Shown here piece by piece: positions 31,547 to 43,559 of a stretch of DNA of 64,000 bases. The notes under the pieces were generated by a model that saw nothing but the letters and a program-made list of their open reading frames with translations, did no database searches and was not told the DNA's origin. This DNA is from Cinnamomum chago. Its lineage: Eukaryota; Streptophyta; Magnoliopsida; Laurales; Lauraceae. The stretch spans positions 94,991,501 to 95,055,500 of the forward strand of contig CP142452.1 of NCBI GenBank assembly GCA_038049695.1, read 5' to 3'. Within the stretch, counting starts at the first letter, position 1. Every line of letters begins with the position of its first letter. The position numbers were made by a program, and so were the translations under genes.

Positions 31547-33815
31547 ATTGCATGCAACTACTCACACATAACAACTGCTTACCATTATTTATTCCGTATT
31601 TATTACGTCAAAAGAGGTCAAAAAAATTGGCGTGGCCCACCCATGAGCAACTGCAGCAATGGATAATCCGAATGGTATCGTACTAAGGCCCACGAGCAAC
31701 TGCATGAATGGATAATCCGAATGTTATCAATCACACAGACGCACACACCACTCGGGATTGAAATCCACTTTGCTATCATGTAATAAATTATATACCATCC
31801 TAAAAGCTTAAGCTATAACGTAAAAGGCCCATACAAGTATATTAATATATTACTTAGGTGATGTGGGATGTGGGACTTTCCAGCACCATTATCTATCATT
31901 GTCCTTCACATGTACAGTTGATGGTCTTTTTCTTGCATGGCCACCATTCATTGTATGGCCCATCAAATGGACATGGATGATCATCTAATCATGAGGCTAC
32001 ATGGGCCCATCGTGAGTTATCCTAAATTGCAACAAAAAAAAGAGGTGATTATAGCTTTTAAGTGAGGTGGGTGTGGTGTATACATACAAGTGGTTGGGAA
32101 GGTTGGATGGTGTAAAGTAATTAAGGGAAACTGCATTACATGAATCCCTCCATCTGGATGTGGAAGGGAAGAGAGACCGCTTTTTATTACATTAAAGGAC
32201 TCTCAGCTGCCATCTTGCTGGCAATTAAATGCCCCTCTCTAATATCTCTATCAATCAATATCTCAATTGATAGTTCAGTTAGTGGCCTCTGCAACTGAAA
32301 TGTAGATGTTCCTTTTCTCTGGATACCATAAAGAAATCTTTAAGAACCTATTGAAGATGATCCTCCACAAAGGGCAACTATACCATCTGTGAAAATTACT
32401 ATACATTCAATTTCAACAGTACATATTTACTAAAAATGAAAATCAACAATACTTGTCAAAGGGAAGGGTGGATCCCAACAAAATTAACAGTTTATTTGTA
32501 ATGTCAACTGGCTTGGTTTATTTCGGATCCATCATGTGTCGGGAGTTTTAGATCCGTTTAGTTTTTAAGGGGAGGATCCAGATCTGAATCCAACATGGAT
32601 CCCTATTTGGTCAATAAAAGGCAAGAGAAGATTCTAGCTCAAATTCAGTCAGGAGGTAGAAATCCTAGCCTAAAGAGGTATTTAAGGCTAAATTCAACTT
32701 ACAACATTTGGGCTGGGTCAGCAATGGTCCTTTGGTCTGGAGTCTGGACATGTATGGATCTAAATTTGGATTCAAAAAAATATTAGAAACCTATATATTG
32801 GATCAATATCCTAATTTGAATCTTATGTTGGATCTACAATTGGTTCAATATCTGTGTTTTTTCTTATTTTCTTTTCTTTTTTCTTTCCAGATGGGCATGG
32901 GCCCCTTCTTACCTATATACAATATCTCTATGGACATTTCAAGTGGTTGAGTAATAATATGGCACTAGACTTTCAATTTAATTGATGAAGAAATAGTAGA
33001 CCAATCTGCTTCAATTAGTAAAATGAATCAAGGAAACTGCACTCAGGACAGAGCATCTGGTTTCTGGTTTTGCAGTGGATTTCCCTACATTATGAGGGTT
33101 ACCAGAGCCTGTTTGAATAGGCAATTGCTTATATTTTGATAAATCTGAGTGAAAATGAAAACTCAAAAACCTGACCTCAACTAGAAGGCACAAAATAGAC
33201 TAGAGCCTCTTGCGCAGGGGAAGGTGCTTGCTTTTACAACCTTGAGGTTGTTGTGGGTTTGAATCATATTAAAATTACAATGGACTTGGGGATGCTGATT
33301 ATTGTGACAGGTATGCAATGTGCATACATTGGTATGACATCAGTACACGATACAGGGTGCCATTCAATGATTCAATGTTGGAGGATGGAGCAAATGGCTC
33401 ATCTGTACACTCGTAACAGTGAGTAGAGTGCCAAGAATCGCTCTCATCTACTGCCTTAAATGAACCTCTGCATTTGCTACACATATAAAGAGGATGGAAG
33501 AGATGGAGCCTAGCCTTTTACATATAGATTGCAGAGTTCTCAAACTAATGATGTGGAGACCTATTTAGCAGTCTTGACTTGGGACAGATACATGTGTCTC
33601 AAAGCACTCTGAATTTTGCTTTCCTGCATGGTGTTATCCTTTGAAATTCAGGTAATATATTGTTCTTAAATCCTTGGAAGAGCCTCGATTTTTATGTTCA
33701 GGGATGTAGTTTATGGAAGGCCTTTCAAACCCCTACCCCATATTACCTGCATATCCTGTGAGGTTGTCATTTTCTAGCTCCAAAATGACAAAGTCACTTC
33801 AGAATAAATAAAAAA
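31545..33815. other. Intergenic, upstream of the GDSL gene
   Basis: No gene recognised. About 32520-32850 is rich in GGATCC/GATCT motifs, as in degraded hAT-type repeats. A short minus-strand frame at 33299-33484 contains two C-x2-C pairs but has no homologue I know. Confidence 0.45.
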
Positions 33816-34754
33816 AGAATTTTTACGAAAGAGGCCTCAAATATCCGTATATCTTGAAATCGGTTCTACATGTATTGCCCAAATCAATCCTCCCTCGTAT
33901 CGCCCTCGTTTTTTGAGACCAAATTGCCCTTTAGTTGTTTTTTCGAGAGTTTGTGAGTAATGTCTCAAGCTTGCAAGTGTCAACAAAATTGCCTTATTTT
34001 TTCGCAAGTGTGCAAGCAATATATTAGGGCTCATGATTAGGTCCACGTAGTGATTAGAACTGTTGAACTTGTTTTTTCCCTTTACTTCCTATAAGGCCTA
34101 TGCCGGTTTTCCCCTTTTTTCCTTTTTTTTTTTGAACTTATAGGCGTTCAATTTCTTGAGAATCAGCTCCAAAGCTATTCAATTTTTATATTACTTTTCT
34201 CAGCTTAGAATATGGGAATAACCAAAACATGATTCAATCGAGAGCTCGGGAGTTTATTCTCGATCTAGAGAGTATGCATGAGAGTTAAACTTTCACCAAA
34301 TAAGATGGTCTAAGTTACACCATATCATATAATTCTTTTTTAAAATTAAGCTACAATTTATATGACAGTATTAGTTGAAGATACTCGCTGTGTTTGTTAT
34401 ATAGTTTGACGTAAAGGAATGAACTGTGTATTTTTTAGACGATCTAAGATATATATGTTGCCAGTGATAACTATAGTTATTGGCATTCATATGAGTTTAT
34501 AGGATTTAAAAATCTAGAAAGATAATTTAGCATAGCCTCACTTGATATTCTCGAAAGGAGATAATTCGTGATTTTGAAAATGACACTTACGAGCTCAAGC
34601 CATAACTCTCAAACTCGCAAAAATACAAGCGAAATGCAATTTGGTCCAGAAAAAAAGTGATTCTACGTTATAGGGTGGTTTTAGACATTATATGTATCTA
34701 AAGACTATTTTGGTAGTATGGGGACCATTTGAGACTTTTTTTCATGAATGCCCT
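33816..34754. mobile_element. MULE-like element with long diverged TIRs (about 939 bp)
   Basis: The left arm (CGAAAGAGGCCTCAAATATC..., then GAGACCAAATTGCC...) aligns to the reverse complement of the right arm (TGAAAAAAAGTCTCAAATGG..., then GGACCAAATTGCA...) over about 165 bp. The alignment includes a shared CGAGAGTTTG/GCGAGTTTGAGAG region and a common AAGTGTCA. Flanks are A-rich, so the target duplication is ambiguous. No transposase is present. Confidence 0.6.
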
Positions 34755-37700
34755 AAAAAAAATGTAAATGTAATTGCAAAATTATTGTGTAAGCAGATAT
34801 TAGCGAGGCAATAAAATAGGAAGTCAAGTAAAGAGAAAACTGCCCCTACTACCTGCAATCAAACATTTGGTATTATGATCATATGCGAAATAGAAATAAT
34901 AATACATGAACATAATGAAAATAACATAATTAACTACTCTGATGTAATGGGTTGTTGAGTATGAGAATATACCTTTTTTTTTTTGCTAGTCTTTCTCCTG
35001 ACAATGTAATTAAAACCCATGATGCCGGCAATTAAAAAGCAAAGTACTCTCTCTGTTTTCCCAAATTAACTGTCCAAAGTACTATTTCTTATACCTTATT
35101 GAAGGAATTTCAAATCGGACTGCCCCTCCTTAATTGTAGAACATTTGCAGACCCTCTGGAGCCTACATTTGGGGCCTACATATTCCCCATCCTAATAAGT
35201 GAGGCCTACATAATGTACTAAAAGGGAAAATATTTTGTGGGGCTCTAGTTTTATAGAGTTCCTACTCCTTTTAGTTAGGATATCTCTTAGTCAAAGCCCT
35301 CATCCTATGTATCTCAACTCATGATTATTGAAGGATATATATATAAGCTCAAGTTGGCTAGTAACTTCTGATTGATTGCTGGATGAATGGTTGGATTTCT
35401 TTTTTTTGGTACCTCAACTAAGGGGGTTGGGACCGATGAGATAACCCACAAATATTGCAACCCACACGTGAGAGGAGGGTAGTATATTCAGAAATCACAC
35501 CCAAAATAGCTACGTGAAAGATTGGGTTACTAATCAACTAAGTAACCCTTCATTCTCATAAATTTAAATGAAAAAACAATACGGTCACAAGTGAACTGGT
35601 ATGGATCAATATTTGACTTTTAATTGCTATGATGTTTACCATTAGATGAAAAATATGATTAGTTTCTACCATGTTTTACTAGTTGGCATGGTAAACGAAA
35701 CTCTTAACAATAGTGACATCATGATCTATATATTATTATTCATAGAGAGTACTACAAATTCTTATTTTCCTATTTTACTTATTGGTTACTTTTACGTGGA
35801 AATTACTCTGATTTGGTTACCTCTACAACGAAGTTAATTTAATTTTTTCAAAACTTAAGTCATTGAAAAGGGTAAGTAAATTCTACAAGCTCTATTAAAA
35901 CTCCAAAATGCACTTGTCTTTCATTAAATTTGATCAAGTGAAGTTCTAATTTAACTAATTTCACATTTCTTCTCTTTATATTGATTTCACATTTGCCAGT
36001 TGAAATAAAAGAAAATTAAAGAGTTGAAGATCAAAGGAGACATGATCGAGATCTCGATAGTGACCCTGATCCTAACCTATTTTGTAAGGGATTTTGTTTA
36101 GTGTATATTGGTTAGACAATCATTTTCTGTTAATAATTGAATATTTGATGGTAATTTGTAGATTTCCATTCCCTGTTTCAATCTAACTCTTTTAACACCG
36201 ACAAATTTCGTGGCGTCTAAAAATTCAATGACACCACAAACAAGTGGACGCTTGCCGTCTCTCACTTACTTGATAAATGAGTGAGGGTGACAGATTTCAT
36301 GCACAGGCCACCAGCATAGTACAAACTGCACATGCACAAGATGCAAAAACTCTTCATTGGAAAAGGCCCCACTATGAATGAGTCAGTACTCAGGACTAAA
36401 AAATATCTTATATAGTTTTTTTCCCGGCAGGTGGGTCACAATTTAAAGCTGAATTTAGACAGTTGGGAGTTGGTCGGACTGGGACCCACAAGATCAAGTC
36501 AAAGGCACATCTTCATCATAGTTATGACTGGCAACCTGCCACCACATGGCTGTGCCACAAAGTCTATCATCGGTGAACTGGCTCCATGTTCATGGTATGT
36601 TGAAATGAGTTGAATCATATACAGGAAAAATCACAGGTTTTTCACTTGGTAGATACTCTCAGTCACGGGCTTCCTGACATGATATTAGCCTTCATAGACA
36701 CAGCAAATTCCATCTCTAAGCCCGTTTGGATGAAGGGAATTTGTATAGGAGGAAAGAAACTTTTCTACAAAGAATCTACTTTCACTAGATTTCTTTTAGA
36801 TTAGTAAAATAGTTTTTTTTTTTTAAATTAGAAATACTTTTTTCTCAATGGGAAAAGAAAACTTAATTTTTTATGGGATTTTTATGAAGAAATTTACCTT
36901 AAACTCTTATTAAATGAATTTATAGAGAAAGATAATAAAATTATAGTAGAGTTGTTTGTATGTTTTGAAAAAACTAAATTACCCACGTTGACAATGTCGG
37001 CAAGTGATTTCTTACTTAAAGAGCATTCAAATAGTAAATCAATTGATCTTTTTTCAAGAAAAAAAATAAGTTGAAATGGCATTCTATCTATTTTCCCTTT
37101 CTTTTGGCCTAATTATTTAAGAGTCTCCATGTACTACAATTATATTTCAATCCATCCCCCTCCGGCCACTCCACATATGTAAAACTCGGCAGAATCACTC
37201 AATCATGACTGTGTTCGCCTTTATAAATGCCCTTTCATAATATAAGCCTAGTCCTTTTTAGAATACTCTTGACTTTTAAAATTATACATATAATTTTTGC
37301 TCTCGTAGATACTCACATACCCACTTAGACCTATAAAAAAAATATAAATATAAATAAAACCACTTAGATCCGTCCCTCACCATCAACACTATAACCAAAA
37401 ATCAATCCCTATTTGTTGTTGTGGAGGGGAGATGCATCACCACCAAGGTACCATTAGATTGGCAAAATCATAGTTTTTGAGTGTTTAGTTTGGGTGGCCA
37501 ATTCCTAGTCTGAGTCGCCAACCCAACCCAATAATAAAGCTTGTGATCGACCCATTTTCCTCTTCTTTTTTTTTTTACTTGGTTTCAAGTTGTCAAGTTT
37601 CACTAAATCAACACATAGGCTGAGTTAGCATTGGGCCCGTTCTAGCTATTGACCTGCCGACATGATCAGGACAACAGAACTCGACAACCAGTCCCTGACT

Positions 37701-38382
37701 CATCAACAGAACTCTAATTTGACTTGGAAGTAATTGGGTTAACCACTTCAACGTCAGAGGGATGGATACATTCCACCCGACTAATCAAGTTGAAAAATGT
37801 CAAACTCAATGCAATTTGGAAATTCCGAATCCTATAATTGACAAGTTGCAAGTCATAGTTATATTTGTAGGGATAAGTTGGGTTTGTAGGTCAAGGATCA
37901 AGAGCAGCCTTAACCAAATCCAAATCCAGCCCACTTATTGATCGAGCAATACTTTCAACCTAACATGCACAACCTTGGGCCATGAAATCCTACATCTTGG
38001 ATTGGCCCATTTCAACGGCCCCACAAAGTAAGGATGGCAATTGGTCAGGGTAACACCTAACTTGAACCGTGATGGGAAAGAGAGTGGTCAGGATTGATAT
38101 GGGTCACTTTAAACTTCTGCTATTTAATTGAAATATAATTATTTATTTAACAAAAGAATTCATTTTTTAATATAATACAATGTGAAAAAGTAATAAACCA
38201 TAGGTCACAGAAGCCGAAAGTCAAACTCAAAAAGGCCCCAAACCCAGACTAGGTTTTCAATCTTTTAACCTGTAGCCGCTTAACCCCATGGGAAACACTA
38301 CCAAACCCACCCCTGGTAGAGGGAGGGTGGAACCCAGACTAGGTCTTCTATCTTATAACTTGTACCCGCCTAACCCCATAGA
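34755..38382. other. Intergenic, AT-rich
   Basis: No gene recognised; it contains one SINE-like repeat (35400-35550). A direct duplication of about 60 bp (AACCCAGACTAGGT.TTC... to the ACCCCAT block) occurs at 38240-38392. The second copy is the one interrupted by the hAT-like element at 38383. Confidence 0.5.
35400..35550 (-). repeat. SINE-like repeat
   Basis: On the minus strand a tRNA-like head (TTAGTTGATTAGTAACCC, similar to an A box) is followed by a body and ends GGTTGGGACC-complement...GAGGTACC plus an A-tail (T-run at 35398 on plus). It belongs to the same family as 38972, 40855 and 53893. Confidence 0.4.
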
Positions 38383-38895
38383 TAGGGTTGCAAATGGGTA
38401 TCCAGATCTCTCTTTACACGGAAGCCCTGACCCGTAAAAAAGCGGGGTCTAGAACCTATTGTATGTTCTAATTCATAAATGGGTTTGGGCCCGGAACCCA
38501 AATTAGGTTCTGATTGATAAACGGGTCCAGATTTGGGCCCATATAGGTTCTAACATGCGGGCCCAGGACTCGACATATGATCCTTTGATATTGCACACTA
38601 TACCTCAAAATTAACTTTTTTAAGGGTATTTTTATGTATAATACTAGATGTAGCAGATTTGATGCATTGTTATAAATTGAATGATATGCTTATTTTAAGA
38701 AAAAAAATAAAGAGAAATTAGAACCGATTTTGGAACTATATTCCAATCCTTTAGGTGGACCTGATTCTAGAATCGGGTCTGGAACCAACAAAATAGATTC
38801 CGAGTCAAAACTGGACCCGAAACCGGAATCGTTATTTAGAAACGGGTCCGGGTCCAGTTTGATTTTGACCCGGAACCGTTCCGTTTGCAACTCTA
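38383..38895 (+). mobile_element. hAT-like non-autonomous element, copy 2 (513 bp)
   Basis: Ends TAGGGTTGCAAATGGG and, reverse-complemented, TAGAGTTGCAAACGG. The flanking 8-mers are CCCATAGA and CCCATGGG. A neighbouring duplicate of the insertion region, at about 38276-38300, keeps an uninterrupted ACCCCATGGGAAACACTACC. That acts as an internal empty site and confirms the insertion point. Same family as 19408-19918, opposite orientation. Confidence 0.8.
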
Positions 38896-38971
38896 CCCAT
38901 GGGAAACACTACCAAACCCCACTCCTAATTTGAGAGGGATGGAACGGGTTGCTGGTTTAACCAATCTATTA

Positions 38972-39160
38972 TCGTTTTTTTGGGTACCCTAGTTAAGGGG
39001 TCTGAGGGTTGGGACCAAGGTAGCCTACACAAATGGGAAGGAGAGCCCACACATGTGGGAAGAGGAGGCCTAACAGGTGAGAGGATAGCCTACATATGTG
39101 GGAAGAGGAACCCAAAAATGTGGGAGTGGCATATTATCCCTGGCTAGCCAAGTGACAACT
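38972..39160 (-). repeat. SINE-like repeat
   Basis: On the plus strand a T-run leads into GGGTACCCTAGTTAAGGGG, then repeated CACA..GTGGGAAG blocks, ending near CTGGCTAGCCAAGTG. Read on minus it would have a head at 39160 and an A-tail at 38972. It directly abuts the hAT-like element at 39164. Confidence 0.45.
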
Positions 39161-39163
39161 AGG

Positions 39164-39750
39164 AAGGGATGTAAAATGGGCTTGTAGGCACATGGGTCAA
39201 TGTGTCGTGCCTGGCTTGTACAAGCTTCATTATGGTATTTATTGCCTTATACAAAAAGTGGGATCCGGATCTCTGTTTGGTCCAAACAGGAGGTGCCACA
39301 TGGGAAATTTTTTACTTTAGGGAGATGGGATTTTTTTTTAGAGTTGAGATGAGACATCTCAACCTCATGTGGCACCCCCTGATTGGTCCAAACAAGGTGA
39401 TACTTATGGCCCATCATCATACAAGCTTCGATATGGTATTTACTTTAAGTTCATTGTTTTTTACAATTTTTCAAATCCTCTTTCAATTAAAAAATAATCA
39501 GAAAATGGGTCGGCCCAATTTCTTCAAGTCCTTTTTCAATTTAAAAATAATCAAGAAATGGGTTGGCCCATATGGCAAGTGGGCCGGCATGACCCAGCAT
39601 GACATGAGCCTAGCCATGCCTGTGGGCTGTGCTGTGCCAGCCTGGGCATTGCCCGATACGGCCGGTGAGATTTCGCGGGCTGGTACGATACGACATGGAC
39701 CAGGCATAATGGGCCGGCCATTTGCCGGCACCACCTATTTTACATCCCTA
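39164..39750. mobile_element. hAT-like element with a nested foldback insert (587 bp)
   Basis: Ends AAGGGATGTAAAATGGG and, reverse-complemented, TAGGGATGTAAAATAGG. Flanking 8-mers CAACTAGG and CATCTTGG agree at 6 of 8 positions. The internal GGGCCGGC-rich right half is typical of plant hAT MITEs. The 216-codon open frame here is transposon sequence with no domain. A foldback of about 130 bp (39270-39400) appears nested inside. Confidence 0.65.
39270..39400. repeat. Foldback MITE nested in the hAT-like element
   Basis: The arms GTTTGGTCCAAACAGGAGGT and, from the right, GTTTGGACCAATCAGGGGGT continue into a shared GTGCCACATG. A duplicated ACAAGCTTC..TATGGTATTTA brackets the region (near 39219 and 39421), which may be a target or recombination duplication. 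A related palindrome lies at 57364. Confidence 0.5.
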
Positions 39751-41133
39751 CATCTTGGGTTGACAACCGATCGAGCAACCCCTAATTATCTTGTTATGAA
39801 TATTTTGAGAATGTCCACGGGCTTCTTAATTATTTATATGGCTCTCCACTAGCTATTTATTACTCGCCCTTTCATTAATACTTACTGCCCTTCTAAATTC
39901 CGGTAGTGCTTAGGCATTCACAATGAGCAAATAGATACCTTTCAAAAAATAAGTTTCAAAAAGAAGAAAACTTGAAAAGAATTAGATATATGGGCCCAGT
40001 TTGGGCCAAGGATAGACTCAGTCTCATACTGAGGCCTGCATCTTGTTTCAATTTGGCACCAATTTTTTTGGTTAGAAACCTTTTCAAAAGGAAGGGAAGA
40101 AGGTCTCCTCGAGAGAGAAATAAAAAATAAATGAGAGAATTTATAGGAACCTGGGACTTAAGTTGTCAATATATTTACTGCATTTCCAGTTATTCCCTCT
40201 CCTTCTTACACCCTTCTAAACAACATTTGTGTAAGTGATCTATGCTATAGGCCCTTTTAATTGAAAAACTGAACCATTCCAAAGTATATTATCCTTTAAT
40301 TTTTATGGGATGTGACAAAATATAAGTTGATCCTTCTATAAGATTAAATTTGTGTGAAAAAATATAAGTTACCAAGTATTAACCTATTTCAATCGAGAAT
40401 GTTGAAATCATGAGCCGAAACTATAATGACAAAAAACTTCCAAAATAATGTATTTAAAAAAAAATAACTCTTGTACCTTTTTGTTGAAAAAAATACAAAA
40501 CACTTTAGCTTTTGACTACTAGATGTGGTTTATCTCTTGTGGTCAATCAAACATTATATTCGAACTTGCAAACTAAATTTTTATTCATATAATCGGAATT
40601 AAAATTAGTTTAATTGGTCAAAAATGTAATTTTGAAGGGTTATTTTTATTCAAACTTAAATGTTTTTTTTTTTTCAAATCAGATAACCAATTCAGATTGC
40701 GTAAAAATATTGGACATTAACCTGGTTTTTTTGAACTCATTTTATTTATAATTAATGAAAGGCAATGCATGTATAAATTATGGTCATAACATAAAAAAGA
40801 TTGTATCTTTTATTTTAATTGAGAAGTATAAGATTAGAAGAAAAATATATATTTTTAGTTTTTTATTACCCTAGCCAATGGGGTTGGGACCCAATAGAGA
40901 ACCCGCATACACATGTAAAAACGGCTCGCTCAAGTGGGAAGGAAGCCTACACACGCAGGAAGAAAGCCCATACAAATGTGACATGAGCCTGTATAAGTAG
41001 GAAGAGGTGACGTACACCAATATAAATTAGACTTCTCAATTAAAATCTATGTTGCACAATTTGAACATATTAGATCAAAATGAACTATAAGCATAAAGCA
41101 GCCTCCAATGTATAAAAAATACATGTTTTATAC
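39751..41133. other. Intergenic, AT-rich
   Basis: No gene recognised. It contains one SINE-like repeat (40855-41015). Confidence 0.5.
40855..41015 (-). repeat. SINE-like repeat
   Basis: T-rich start, ACCCTAGCCAATGGGGTTGG, then repeated AAGTGGGAAGGAAGCC-type blocks as in the copies at 38972 and 53893. The head is less clear. Confidence 0.4.
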
Positions 41134-42083
41134 TAGGACTGTACAAAAAATCCGGTATCACCGCAAAACTGAACCGAACTGACCGAACCGGACGGTTTGG
41201 ATCGGTTTGGTTAACGGTTTGAAAATCATAAAAACCGTTTACATCGGCCGGTTATCGGTTTGAGCCCACGGTTAACCGTTTAAACCGAACCGACCGTATG
41301 TAGTAACTTAAGTGTTGCTTTTTTACTATTTTAGCCTTAGGGTTATGTTTTTTTTATTACTTTCAAAGTTATATTCCACAACTCCATTCTCACATGAACT
41401 TAATCGTTTAACATTGCCTCAATACATCTCTTCTAATCTTTCAAATGCTTTTTGATATTTCATTGCAGATGGAGGGAATACTGTACATGGTGTTTTCCTT
41501 CCATCATAATTCATATATCGTTTTAATGAAGTTTTTATCAAAAGACTACACTCTTGAAAATGCTAGAAAAGCCAGTAGAGCCTAGCCTTTTGATAGTTGG
41601 TTTTGGTCTCACATAACCAATGTGTTAAGAAACCTTCATTTTCGAAAAATACAGTGGGTTCTAATACAGATTCCGTTTGTGTGTGGCTTTTATTGACATG
41701 AACTATTATTCTATTGTAATTCCAAACGGTATCATGTGGAATGAATGTTTCACTGCAAGTTTTTTTTCTTTTTTGTGCGCTTGCGTTTAGTCCAAAATCT
41801 CTTTTTGGAGTAGAATTATTTTTTATATGCATTTAGTCCAGTCTGGAATGTTGGATTTTTATGTTTACACTAAACATTTGAATAAATGCAAAGGACGGGG
41901 TATCATCATTTTGAAATTTTCAATGTTTGATTTAAAAAAAAAACAAAAAAAAAAACAACGGTTCAGTTCGGTTTAAGCCCTCTCTATTGGTCGGATCGGG
42001 TCGGTCAATTAAAAAACCGATAGATTCGATTTGATTATTGATTTTAATGTTAAACCGATCTGAACTGCTCACGTGCAGCCCTA
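41134..42083. mobile_element. hAT-like non-autonomous element with perfect 8-bp target duplication
   Basis: 950 bp. Perfect flanking duplication TTTTATAC at 41126-41133 and 42084-42091. Ends TAGGACTGTACA and, reverse-complemented, TAGGGCTGCACG. Subterminal regions are packed with ACCG/CGGT motifs (for example AACCGAACTGACCGAACC), as in hAT transposase-binding ends. The 600-bp interior is AT-rich with no transposase. A preserved duplication suggests this is the youngest hAT-type insertion in the window. Confidence 0.85.
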
Positions 42084-42507
42084 TTTTATACTTGTACTGG
42101 AGTAAAATTGGGCCAAAGTTCTCTCCAAGAGGCTCTCAATTTTTAATAGGTGAGGTGGGGGTTGCTATTAGAATGTTTGTTGTTAAAGAGACGGACAGAG
42201 ATAAAAGGTGAACTTGGAAAGAGAGTAAAAAAGGTCACCTTCCGGTTTATTCTCTCAAAGAATCTGTGTGTAAATCTTATCTTACAATAAAAGGAGTACC
42301 GAACAGTTCTTTGTTATTTTTGTTTTATATCATGCATAGTCTCCCTATAGCACTACTCTTTTGGTAAAATGGCTGAGTTAGACCTGAGTTTTACTCAGTT
42401 TTAAAAGCTTGGAAACTCAACTCTCTTGGAAAATTGAGTGCAGTAACTCGAGCAATTCGTAGACACAGATTGAGTATTTAGTCCATTAATAATTCCTGCC
42501 AGAGGGC

Positions 42508-42902
42508 CATAATTATTAATTTCGTTTCGTTTCGACTGAAATAACCGAAATTCTTTGTTTCGGTTAAGTGGCCGAAATTTCTTTTAGGTTTGAATTTCGG
42601 TCAAATTCGGGATCTCGGCTGAAATGTGACTTTTCGGCCGAAATGGAATTTTACATAATTATTTTTTATTTTTTACTTTTTTTTACAGATATATATTTTG
42701 TATATCTTATAATTCCAAAAAAATTACTATAATGGATTAAATCTATATTTATTAGTTTTTCTATTTTTTTACTTATATATATTATGTTGTATTTTCCCCA
42801 AAATGTAATTCCGAAAAGTTTCGCAGAAATCTCTAATCGGCCGAAACTTTTCATTTTACAGGCCATAGCGAAATGAGGTCCAAAAAGATATTAACAACTA
42901 TG
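42508..42902. mobile_element. Small TIR element with CGAAAT-rich ends (about 395 bp)
   Basis: Ends CATAATTATTAATTTC and, reverse-complemented, CATAGTTGTTAATATC. Subterminal regions repeat TTTCGG/CCGAAA motifs on both sides. A related partial copy starts near 55869 (GCATGATTGTTAATTTTG). No convincing target duplication, so the superfamily is open. Confidence 0.45.
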
Positions 42903-43559
42903 CTGAGCACAGTTTGTTCATGTGAAAGGAGTATAAAGAAAGTGGTTTGAAATGTGACAAAAGGATTTTGGAAATCCTGAAGACTTTGACAGGCTTTAGG
43001 CCAGGCCCATCACACCGACAGTCCATTGAAACAACCCTCTCTCGTCTCCTAATGTGACGCTCCACTTTCTACAGTTCTTGTTGATGCTGATCATAATAGG
43101 CAAGTGGGCAACAACCCAGAAATCCTGCTGATTAGGACTGATTATCTTTTGCTTGAATCATGCCAACTGATTACTTACATCATTAATCCATATATGCAAA
43201 AAAGCCCATGCGTTTCACAGGTTAATGTCTAAATTAAGAAGGAATGGGTCCCCACAAATAAGAACAATAGCAATAGTACTAATAATATTATTTTGGGGTT
43301 TGATATTCATACTATACGGATCATATGATTTTGGGGTATAAAAATTAGGGGGATTCGGCGAAAGGTCCCTGAACATTTTACTTTATTGCCTTAGGTCCAC
43401 AATCTCTTTTTATAGTGTGAAAGGTCCTTTTTCCAAATTTGAAAACCTAAAGTATCTAATTTACCCTTTCTTCAAATCATATCCCATGATTGGTGGGATA
43501 AGCCATTAATAATGGTCAACTACCATTAAATTAGTCATGATTAATAAAATTCCACTAAT

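Noticed and set aside
33299-33484. Short minus-strand frame with CSKC and CYEC pairs, like a zinc finger
   Set aside because: 61 codons, no splice partners or conserved neighbours found, and the spacing fits no zinc-finger class I know.
39202-39852. 216-codon plus-strand open frame
   Set aside because: It crosses the hAT-like element, its nested foldback and the flanking DNA; no domain or consistent codon pattern.
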